From contig NMRA01000678.1 in the NCBI GenBank assembly GCA_002633005.1, positions 65,613 to 129,612 on the forward strand: 64,000 bases of DNA. Reading direction: 5' to 3'. The notes under the pieces were generated by a model. That model saw only the letters and a program-made list of their open reading frames with translations, did no database searches and was not told the origin of the DNA. Below, in pieces: positions 11,883 to 21,619 of the stretch (positions are counted from its first letter, which is position 1; every line of letters starts with the position of its first letter). The stretch comes from Phoronis australis (Eukaryota; Phoronida; Phoronidae). The translations under genes and the position numbers were made by a program.

Positions 11883-12367
11883 CTTTCCCACTAAATGCGA
11901 AACTTCGCTTTTACCGAAGTTTCTCTATGTGGGAATGTTAACTCCAGTACTGTAATTAATCTGCAAGCGAAACTTGGCTGAAAATTGTAGGATTTAAAAT
12001 CGAAGCTTCAGTACTCACCGAAACTTCGGTGTAGTGGGAAAGGTCAGAGCGAAACTTCACAAAGTTATAGGTAGAGGTCGTGGCATTGATATACAATCAT
12101 GCGAGACTAACGTATAGCCTACGTGCTCTCAAAAGACATATGTAAATGAATAAAAGAAAGGATATTTGATGAAGAATGGCATTGATCACTTTCATAAATA
12201 CTCGTAAATGGCAGAACAATTTTCAGTTAGCCTCAGACTCGCAAATCAATTTTTGTTTGAGAGTATGAATGAACTGCGTCATCTGGTGTCGTACTGATAA
12301 CTTCGATATCGCTGTAAGCGGAGATTCGGCGAAGCTTCGGTAAAGCGAAGTTCCCCTAATGGGAAAG
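11883..12367. mobile_element. MITE cluster with CTTTCCCACTA-type inverted ends
   Basis: The left end reads CTTTCCCACTA then GCGAAACTTCG and TTACCGAAG. Inverted partners occur at 12019-12042 (GAAACTTCGGTGTAGTGGGA) and at 12331-12367 (GCTTCGGTAAAGCGAAG then GGGAAAG). This gives a 160-bp foldback inside a 485-bp one, which suggests nested or rearranged copies of one family. No coding capacity. Confidence 0.5.
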
Positions 12368-13270
12368 CGGTTTAAAAGGTGAACATTAACCTACAGTAAA
12401 TGATAAACTATTAAGAAATCAGTCAATTAAAGATTGTCATGACTTGTGAGTTTGTTTAGAGACTACGAGCGTGTATATTATTAAGCTATCTAACAAAAAG
12501 TACAGTCTTGCCTTCAACCAAGTTTGTGTCAATGAAGGGCTGCTACCAAACAATAATGATTTAAAGCATAGTATGAGAAAGTTTCATATGAATCTAATGA
12601 GCCATTTTTTGAGGTATGACATTCCAAAATTAGCCATATTTGGACACATTTTCTAGGTTCTTATGTAACCTTAAGCAACTTTCCTAGAACCATGCAGTCT
12701 TAAGACAAACAAGTTACAAAACCATTCACTGTCTAGCGTTTATTTTCGAAATAAAAATGAGGAAAGATTTAATGCAGTGCCGATACACAATCAACATTTT
12801 CAGGCTCGGTCACAAGTCAGCATCATGAAGGCAGTCTTAAGGAGATGGTCAGTGACAAAACAAAAACAGCTGACCATGTCTCCCAGACACAGAGTTCACA
12901 GTTCTAGTCAATAAAGGTGTAGGCTTGGCATCAAACCTTGTGTATTGTTACACGAGTTAAGCTATATTGAAGGCTGTCTCAACAAGTCATCTTTAAAGTA
13001 AGATAAAATAAGAATTAAGCAGTCTATTAAGCCATACATTACACGTATGTGCTCTGTTCCGTCCACATTATAACCATAACTTTCCCGACTCGATTTTTTG
13101 TAGTCGTTGCAATATTTACTCAAATCATTAGAGCAGGATGTCACACTCACGTTACCTATACAGTCCTCAAGATAGCTCCACTTAGGGAGATCTGTCCCAT
13201 GTGGAAAGCACTACTGGTCTTTTTGACCAAATATTGTTCGACTCCAGGTAAGAACCTTAATTAATAATGG
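12368..13270. other. Intergenic, no supported gene
   Basis: Two exon-like stretches were examined. One follows a TTTTCAG acceptor at 12805 but runs to a stop with no good donor. The other ends at a strong CAG|GTAAGA donor at 13247 but has no convincing acceptor or similarity. Either could be a RIM exon, but I cannot support it. Confidence 0.3.
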
Positions 13271-13350
13271 AGTAGGAGGAGGCAGTGAGGCCCGCGAGGT
13301 TGAGTGTGCCTCCTGTTCTCAAGGTTGTAGGTTCGAATCCCATTGAACTC
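13271..13350 (+). mobile_element. tRNA-derived SINE head
   Basis: A perfect pol III B-box GGTTCGAATCC lies at 13330-13340. It is preceded by a GC-rich, tRNA-like stretch starting GGCAGTGAGGCC. The T stem and acceptor stem pair only in part, so this is not a functional tRNA gene but fits a tRNA-derived SINE. Confidence 0.45.
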
Positions 13351-13681
13351 CACTGCAGGACCCTTGAGTCAGGTGTCTAACTCCGCAGCTCGGTCTTAAA
13401 TTTTGCCGTAAATATATATTATTTGTGTTTATTAATAAATGAAAATGGTTTCAGGCGTGTGGTGCAGTGGGCCCGGATGAATGGCCTGATACAATATGTA
13501 CCTGACCACCTGCACTATTAATGTGTAAAATTTTCTTAGGTTTGGTTAAGAAATGTAACAGAATAAAATTTAGTATTTTGCCATTATGTGGACCAGACAG
13601 GAGGGGAATTGCAATAGCTTCAATTCGCTGTTTGTAAAGGCTTTTGCGAGTTCTGCAGAGACATCTACGCCTGTATTTCAG

Positions 13682-14780
13682 AAGGTGGTAGAAAGAAGTC
13701 GTCGTTCCAACGCAGTGAGGAGGTGGGAGGTTCAGCACGCATGCTGCGCAAACAGTCGAGTAAGGACTCTCNAATGACGGCAGTGTTTGTAGTGACACTT
13801 CTATATCGTAAGTTGTCTTCATTGAGCTGCCATTCTTAATGCTCACCATTTTAGATGACTAGATGGGTCAATCCAGCTTACTGAGCCCAGCTCAGCATTT
13901 TAGTGATTTTCCAGTTTATTTCGAGCACAAAACGACTTTTAAACTGAGTTAGGCCCAACTTGAGACCTGTTTTGTAGTTGTGAACTCTCGGAGTCACAAG
14001 ATTCTTGACAGGAGAGACCAAAGTTTGGTAAAATCCATATCTAAATTTAAACTCATTTTCGTAACATAATTTATTTCTTCGAGTACCAGAAGGAATAGGT
14101 TATAGGGGTCCGGAGAAGTTACCACACCTAATAAACTGTCTTCCTTAAACAGTTAATCTTGAGATTATAGGTATACATTCAAACGAGTAGCTAACTTCAG
14201 CTGATACATGTAGATGTAATGAATTAATCACTGCTTTCTGTACAAAACAAATTGGTTCAAATTCCTGTCATGATGGCTAGATGAAGCTAAATTCATCGTT
14301 GTGGCGGAATTTCTCAGGAATAAAGGGGAATGTACTGGAAAACTAGCAAGGTGGAAATGAAATGCTGTTCTGTATTTAGAATTTTGCTGCTAATAGTTTT
14401 ATGGAGGGGAGCCAAGGCGGTACATGTATTTTGTCCCAGTTCCTTCTGGTGTATACTGTGTTATGATGTCTCTGGTTATGGATTATATAGCATTAGATTT
14501 TTAACGTTGCATTTGAAGCTGATAATGCTATTGATGATTCGCAATCCACTCTCGTTACACAGGTGGATGCGAGGCATGCACCCAGGTGGTGACACCTGCG
14601 GTGGCCTAACGGACTTCGTAGAGGGTCTCGGCCCGTCACAGCTGGGGGGCCGTCAGGTGCTGGGCTCTCTGTGTATGGGTAAAATCCAGGTGGGCCTGTG
14701 CGATCGTAAGGTACGTCTTGAGGTGGAGGTGATGCGGGCACGCGGGCTGATCTCCAAGTCCGCCTCCAAGGTGCCACCAG
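13682..14780 (+). pseudogene. RIMS: Two exons of a RIM-type presynaptic active-zone protein (partial)
   Basis: Exon 13682-13807 follows TGTATTTCAG and ends at GTAAGT. Exon 14563-14780 follows TTACACAG and ends at GTGAGA. The first reads GRKKSSFQRSEEVGG and RMLRKQSSKDS. The second reads LTDFVEGLGPSQLGGRQV, then LEVEVMRARGLISKSASK. This is the linker and the start of the second C2 domain of RIM (regulating synaptic membrane exocytosis), which organises synaptic vesicle release sites. The junction phase (2 nt + 1 nt) restores a codon. The N at 13771 costs one base of frame, so the first exon is broken as written. The rest of the C2 domain is not found up to 64000, nor are upstream RIM exons. It is either a gene with very long introns or an orphan fragment. 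Confidence 0.65.
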
Positions 14781-17229
14781 GTGAGAGATTTATGATATAA
14801 CTTCAGGCCTGTGCAAAGGCTGCTCGTGTTGAAAAACTATAAGTCAGAGTTGAAATCATTATGGGTCATGTATACGGGACCAATAGATGTCGCAGATAGA
14901 TATTAGTACTGCCTACTTTAAAAATCCCGGATTGGGCTTTCAATTAAACCCAAGATAACATTGGCACCTTATTACGAAGGTGCTCTGCAACAGCTAACAT
15001 TCGAGCTCGGCGTACCTTATGAGAACTTACATGTACTTGTGTAAAGACTCGTTCCGGGATGTACGTTTCTGACGTACATATTCTCTTTTATCAAGCCTGA
15101 CCCAGCACGATATACCGTGAAAGTAGACGAAAATTCATTGCCTTGAATTTGACCCTAGGCCGAGGATGGGTGTTGTGAAAATGACACTGCAATATTATAT
15201 CACTCTCGACACGTAACCTGTCTGTTTGAGTGGCTTGAGAATACTGGCAGTTGCACCGATTTGAACTCTTGAGAAAAGATCCGCAACGATGTCATTCTAC
15301 GACACTCTCGTTTATGTTTTATGGACGTGCAGATCTTGAGGCGATAATAAAATAAAAATTATAAAAATAGTTTCATATTACGAGTTTTTCAACATTTATA
15401 AAGATGATTTATCTGTTTGTCATGGCTTAGTCAACCTGTTTAGATTGGCTCAATGTGCTCATTACAGTGGCGGATCTAGGATATCATAAGGGGAGGGGCC
15501 AACAGCCGCGCACTCAGCCCAAAAAATGTGGGGCTCGAATTTCTGAGGATATTGACATTTTACTAAAAAACAAACGGAGGTCTAAAAAACGGAAACCGAT
15601 TGCGCAAGTGGTCTGAATCGGACACTTGCAGTCGTGTCTTAGCCCCCCNCCCCCCCCCCCTCCACCACACGCGCAATTTTTATAAATTTATGTTTTTTTC
15701 TACTTCATACACAGTGAAGGGAATGCAGTTTTGAGTGTGTTCTTGTAATTTTACCTGCAGAAGAAAAACATAATTGTATAATAACGTGAAATAAAAAACC
15801 AACTGAAACAAAATACCACCAACTTCGATATCAGAGAACGTGAGAAGGAAAAGTATGAACTGCTTAAAAATTTCCTCAGGTTTTGATAGGCGTTCTGTCA
15901 GCTGTTGTTATCAGATATTTTCCATGTACTCTGATTGAAATACAATGCATGGTTACTTAGAGAAAGCCAGCATCTCATTCCTTCATGAGGTTTGTGCAGA
16001 GTTAGTAAAACAGATAAACGAAGCCACCTGTATCTTGCAACACCGTCAAGAATTCTCGACTGGCCATGTAGTGGTGAGCTAGGAAAGATATTACCTCCTG
16101 GATATCTGTCTTTGCTATTTGTACCTGAACGACCCGCAGTTGCGCTTGTGGTAGAAAGCGTATTGTGTGTTATTATTGACTATAGAGAATCCATTTCTTT
16201 TATTACTTAATAGTTTGTCAGAGTGAAATTTACACTTTTTACCAGCAGACTTCGATTCCGAAACGACACCAAATCTGGTGAAAGACAGCACACTGCACAC
16301 AAAATAAACATTTTCATTTTTTATTTTCCCAGTTCCAATGAGTAAATTACAGAGGTCTGAGATTCCCCTGGCTTAGAAGTTTTCAATTTAAAATTGGCAA
16401 CACAAATATACAGTCGAATTGAGTTTTACAAAGACAAACAGGATAACAACATAACAACATAACATACAATGTTGTATACTTGGCCCAATAATTCTGCAAT
16501 TGTAGAGCGGAAGCGTGTGACCAAATAGTCTTATGTCATTTTCATGAAACAGAACCCTGGGCTGAAGGTTGCGCAAGTGCATTGACAAAGAGATCTCAAA
16601 GATACTCTGTGATCGCAACGCACGATTAAATCTGTGTTCGCTTGCAGACAAACTTGAATGAGCAGCCGCGTAGGGACTGGAAACTCATCAAGTTCAAACC
16701 TTATTTCTAACATAAGATGGAGTGTGTTACGACACAACTGATTAATAACACCGATTGTACCACGCTATCAACCTGTTGGCCAATACAACTGTTAAATCTG
16801 ATAACCCATTTAGTTATTCAACATGTTTTAAATAACATGTTGGCGAGAACGCGAGCCGTCGACTTAACCCCTGCGCCATCCAGCAGCTGACGTCACCATA
16901 CGTGAAAATCAAACACTTAAATAAGGACGCGCAATAATTGCATGTTCAACAAATCGAATTGTGCCGACATAGATAAGACGCAAAATTTCAATAAAAAACG
17001 ACATCTTTACTTCAGTAAAATTTATCTGTCATCGCAAATCATCGATCTCCAGTTTAACTGCGGGTAACATGTCGTCGCGCGGGATCCTTTGACTTCGACA
17101 TTATACTCAGTAACCAGTGGTAACCTGCTGTAGCCGACGGTGTTTTCACGACGGAAGTTTAGCATGATGAGGTGTGTAGTAACCTGTAGTTGCTTAAAAC
17201 TTATTTTATAGATTCACTTTATTTCTCTT
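14781..17229. other. Intergenic or intron of RIM, with repeat relics
   Basis: No RIM C2 continuation was found. A minus-strand tRNA-like A-box (TGGCGCAGGGGTTAAG) at about 16863-16878 suggests a SINE fragment (about 16843-16893). A short hairpin ACATGTTTTAAATAACATGT sits at 16823-16842. Confidence 0.35.
15465..15661 (+). mobile_element. Truncated hAT-like MITE with a poly-C run
   Basis: The left end CAGTGGCGGATCTAGG matches the terminal repeat of the fuller element at 35969-36237. The interior shares GGGGCTCGAATTTCTGAGG-type text with that element. The right end is lost in a C run (15644-15661) that holds an N at 15649. Confidence 0.45.
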
Positions 17230-17548
17230 TTATTTAAAATTTCAATTGGTTTTGAGTAAAAACATTATTTTATCAAGAATAACTAGGCGTTTCTTAAAAG
17301 GTCACGACCTCCGTCCCCGGGCCTCTGACATAGAAAGCAGCTACAAAGCCGACTGAGACGAGTCGAGAAAGGTAGATCGACATTCATTGCAATGTTTATC
17401 GTTCAGTATGTGGTATAAATAGATTATTACATGTTCTCAGCCGTAATCCCCCTTATCTAGAGCCTTCGTGGATTTTGTAGAATAATTCTTCAAAATCTAT
17501 TCGGGCCCTAGATTACGGAGGATGACGACTTCGCCATGTAATAACCTA
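17230..17548 (+). repeat. Inverted-pair repeat, left copy
   Basis: About 320 bp that recur inverted at 23955-24285. Shared text includes CTTAAAAGGTCACGACCTCC, GGTATAAATAGATTA and CCCCCTTATCTAGAGCC. The last 120 bp form a foldback bounded by TTATTACATG and CATGTAATAA, so at least that part is a MITE. Confidence 0.65.
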
Positions 17549-19512
17549 AATATACGTAATTTTTATATTACATGGGCGAATCACAAAGTAGTGCAAAGTA
17601 GAAATCCATACGCCTTAGATTTTATCGTCTGTAAAACACTAATACCAACAACCAAACATCCACCTCGATCAATCCGGCACGCTTCAATATGACATCCAAA
17701 ACAGCAGCCTCATGTACGTACTCCTAGTCGGAATTACATGCAAACTTCTTAAAAGGGGACTGTAGTAAAAATAATGCAGCAGTTAACCAGTTCTAACATA
17801 TAAATAAAACTCATATTTTCCCGAGTTGCGCGCCAAACAATAGCTGATTCACATTTAGTGTCAAAACACTGAAATTCTGACAGTGATCACTTAATTATTG
17901 GCTGATATGTCAGTGATGTGGCTGGTGGGGTATCGACTGATTGTCACATATTGCTGTGCCATGTTGTGAAGGGTTTACATGGTATTTTGTCGTTTTATCT
18001 GCCGTACCTGCTTTTTACTGTTTGCCATAGTGTTGTAAAAGGTTTGCCCTGCCTTTTTGCAGGGCTCCTGGCTGTTCAGACTCTTTGAAAAAGGTGTCTT
18101 CTAAGGGGAGGGACCTCGCATACCGGCATTGCCATCGGTTGGTATGAAGCTGTAGGCTAAATATACAACTTTGCGCCGATATGGGTAAAAATGTACAAAT
18201 AAAATCTGACTCAAAATTAATGCCATTAAAACTACTCTCTTCCTTGAGTAAACTTACTTATTTATCGGTGTCGGAAAAATATAGCGTTCTGCCGTTAATC
18301 GGCTGCTGCTAAAATTGTGACTCGTTCTTTTGGGTCGACTTTCGGCGATTGCGTCGCCTGACCTTGACCAGTTTCTTTTGCCCCGATTCTTTTATCAACT
18401 GTTCTTTGCTCCGGCACGAGGTTGCGTACATGTCACAACAAATTCTAGGAACATGTTTCATTTCGTTACAAGTTTTTAGTATCTTAATTCCAGCAAACAG
18501 AATTTTAAAATAAACTTTGCTGCTGCGAAGCTGTCATCACTCTCCCGAGAGACGTCGCAAAATTTTGGGAAATGGCACGTGCTCCGTGTCACGAGTTTGC
18601 TGTTTTTGAAAACGGGCCACAGACTTTTCTTTGTTACAAATGGCAGAGAATAATGCTAGAAAATGACGTTTATTTGATTGTTTTCCACTTAAAAAACGAC
18701 TGTAACGAACAAGGTGAGTGTCAGTTGACTACCATATTTTGCATGCACCTCCGCCGGTCTTTAGGTCTACATTTTGATGTAAGTTTCACGAAGAGGTGAC
18801 GAACATAACTACCCGGGCAGTCCCACACTGTGTGAAATTTCTGGGTCTGACGGAGCTCAACAGATAGTGGAACCTAGCTGCACTTTGACGATAGTCTTCA
18901 TGCAGCTATAGTCGGTAATGAACCTACCCTTATTTCGACAATCTGAAGAACGCCACTTGATTGCAAGCTAAACTAGGACACTGACTTTGCCCCACCAAAT
19001 ACATGTACGTAACGAGAAGCAGCGCTCAAAGCGTGTGAGTTTTTTAGTTTCGTTAGAAAATATAAGTTTACTTTTGGCGGTTGAATTAGTAGTGAAATTA
19101 ATCAACAACTCATAGAGAACTGTGCAAAATTTATTCAGAATAAAATACAGTTCCCGGCGAATTCCATGACCACTTTCATTCAAACTGAGATGCACCGACC
19201 TCACTCAAGAAATCGTGCCGTGAGACTGATTGGCTGTGCTGTCTCAAGGTCAGTGCTCACGTGCGGGTAAAACCTGCTGACTGTTATTTATAAACATTTG
19301 TTAAGTTTTAATGTTACGACTTCAAAGAGTTTTTATTAGGTTCTAACTTGAACGTATGTGACGAAAGGTAAATGCGATTCACAAATGTTAAGTTTAAAAT
19401 AGAAAAATAACTGGGTTTACTTTATATCGCACAAGCGTGATTTTACAAAAGTTGTGGTTGAAAGTTTACGGTTCATGTGAAAAATCCCTCGGCAAGCCTC
19501 GGGATTTTGACT
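17549..19512. other. Intergenic, one exon-like frame
   Basis: Only the candidate first exon at 18572 was noted here. No other splice-bounded frame or recognisable motif was seen. Confidence 0.35.
18572..18713 (+). CDS. Candidate isolated first coding exon, unknown
   Basis: An ATG with G at -3 and G at +4 opens 47 codons (MARAPCHEFAVFENGPQT at the start, HLKNDCNEQ at the end), ending at a good donor CAAG|GTGAGT in phase 1. No partner exon was found downstream before the gene B promoter. It could be a relic or chance. Confidence 0.25.
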
Positions 19513-20611
19513 AAATTTCCACAGGCGCTTGGGTTTATCGCAAATGACGTCACTCAATAATATATATAAGAAAACATAAAGGTTGGACACTTAAACTTTG
19601 CCAAGCCGAGGCTCCCAACTTCAACCGTCCAAAATCCAAATAAAATCAGTCTGGTGTTGCATAAACCTTCGAAGCCTTATCTTTCCTAGATCCCATTAAC
19701 TGTCTTCGTGAGTGGTGAATTGGTGATGGAATTTCCAAAACAATCTCAAAACTCTGAATTCAAGGACCTGAAATAGTAAACATGGCGGATTTCTGTTGTG
19801 CTTCAACTTGTACGCCTGACGTAGGTGAAACTTCGAGTTTGAGCAAGCAACCTATACTTCAAATTCAATAACTCTAATCCAAAACTCAACTAATTGAGAA
19901 TGTTAAATTTAGTATTTTAATGCCTATTTGTAACTTTATTCCACTGACGGCTCATTTTAGCCCTTAACTTAGAATTTTATTGCATAAACTGGCGTATCTT
20001 GTTTCTCATCTTGACATCACGCACTTTTTTGATTGAAGCACAACACACACTCGGCCACTGCATGGAAACGCAGTCCGTGCAAGTATTACTCAATGGTTTT
20101 GGCCAAAAGTAAAACCTTCATAAGAAATCACAGTACACAAAAACTTCGCATATCAATACAGTATCAAGATAATTTATATTTGACACAAATATGTGAGTAA
20201 TTACATTTATTTGGCAATAAAGTGCTCTCTGCTTCTCATGATCAAGTAGTCGAGGGATTGACGATGAAAGCCGCGCGAAATTAGACTTTCGGATTTAGCT
20301 CGGGAGCGTCCGTCAAAAACCCGGATGTGCGAAGACCGTCTGCCATGACATCACGGAATCACTTCCTTGAATTTGTGATTTTGGCATTCTTTTGGCATTT
20401 TTGTCGCCAAATCACCACTCGAAGGCAATTTGAAGAGATCGAATGAAAGAAAGTATTCTAAGAGTTGTCCGATGCTAGTTTCGTGGAGTTCCATGCACAT
20501 TTGAGTAGAAAATTCTGAGCAAACAGATTTCGAGTGTCCAACCTTTATGTTTTCTTATATATATTATTGAGTGACGTCATTTGCGATAAACCCAAGCGCC
20601 TGTGTAAATTT
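19513..20611. mobile_element. 1.1-kb unit with 78-bp inverted arms carrying CRE palindromes
   Basis: Arms 19513-19590 and 20534-20611 are reverse complements with one mismatch by eye. Each contains TGACGTCA (19545-19552 and 20572-20579), the CREB/ATF palindrome, and an AT-rich TATATATA block. The 943 bp between them have no supported gene. Near-identical arms suggest a young foldback transposon or an inversion. Confidence 0.6.
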
Positions 20612-20689
20612 CTAAGAGGTTTTGCCCACGTCATAAACCTGAGACTCGAGCTCATAATTACGCGCAAGCTGCCACGAGACATTCATAGC

Positions 20690-21300
20690 GTTAATACACA
20701 AAACGTACCGAGAATGGTGTAGTCCGTGTACATGAAGTAATATCCCACGAGTGGCCAAGGGATATTACTTTATCTACGCAAATCGAGGTACGTTTTGTAT
20801 TTATCCCACACGCTTCGAACTCCTAAGTTTCTTTCATTTTTTCCGCAGAATTTTTTTAAATACATCACCCAGACTTTACACTTGGCGGATCCCATCCTTT
20901 ATGAATGTACTTGCGCGTTAGGTTATAAGTTTTCTCTAGTAAAAGAAATGTAACGATTTATTACTTGAAAAGAGATAACAGAGGTGAAAGCAACGGTAGT
21001 TGTGAATTGAACGTGAAACATTTCTTTAACATAGTTCAATATAAAAACTTTTGATATTGTAGTTACCGAGAAATCAGCACCTGACTTGCAGACGATATAA
21101 CCTTTAGCAATTGAAAACTGAGACAAAATTGTCATGTAATTAACATTTTTGTACCAAATGTTACGTTTGGGACCTGATTGCATGTTGAGTGTTATTTATA
21201 CTGCTGCAATTGTATTATTTTAAACTATTTTGTGAAAATTTGATAATTGAACCATATTGCACTTGACCGATTCAATGCGTGTAATGATAAAAATATCAAA
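20690..21300 (+). repeat. Upstream block of gene B, repeated at 37113-37775
   Basis: The first 115 bp form a foldback (CAAAACGTACC with GGTACGTTTTG, enclosing AGTAATATCCC with GGGATATTACT). The following half kilobase, including CCACACGCTTCGAA, GAGATAACA.AGGTGAAA and GCAATTGTATTA, is shared with 37113-37775. This is either a dispersed element or the distal promoter region of a lost family member. Confidence 0.6.
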
Positions 21301-21556
21301 GATAGTTTTTAGGTCGAGTTACAATTTGTAAGAATTGGAAAGACTTTTGGGAGCACATTTTGATGAAGTGTGGTAGTTGAGTTTTCTGAAAACTTTTTTG
21401 TCACTTTTCCTAATAAGCACCCATGAGCTACTGATACTTATCTAACCTTCTGGCATCAAGTACGTTATCAACGGAATCTTCATTCAAGCAAAAGACAAAC
21501 CTTGAAAAGGTTTTAGAAATGTGCGCAAATCGACGGGACCTGTTCACATCGAACAC

Positions 21557-21565
21557 TATAAAAGG
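21557..21565 (+). promoter_or_regulatory. TATA box of gene B
   Basis: TATAAAAGG lies 63 nt upstream of the start codon. With the usual spacing of about 30 nt, transcription would begin near 21588 and give a leader of about 30 nt. Gene C has the same layout. Confidence 0.7.
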
Positions 21566-21619
21566 CCGTATACAACTGACCGCTCATCGTAGGGCCGCTT
21601 GAACGAGTTCGCAAGAATC

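Noticed and set aside
12806-12895. Stretch after a TTTTCAG acceptor reading SVTSQHHEGSLKEMVSDKT, upstream of the RIM exons
   Set aside because: Protein-like, but it ends in a stop with no good donor, so it cannot join the RIM exon at 13682 as written.
13180-13247. Possible exon ending at CAG|GTAAGA before the RIM exon
   Set aside because: The phase would fit 13682, but the encoded text does not resemble RIM and no acceptor stands out.
13271-13350. tRNA gene
   Set aside because: The B-box is perfect, but the stems pair poorly and no anticodon arm is convincing; a SINE head is the better reading.
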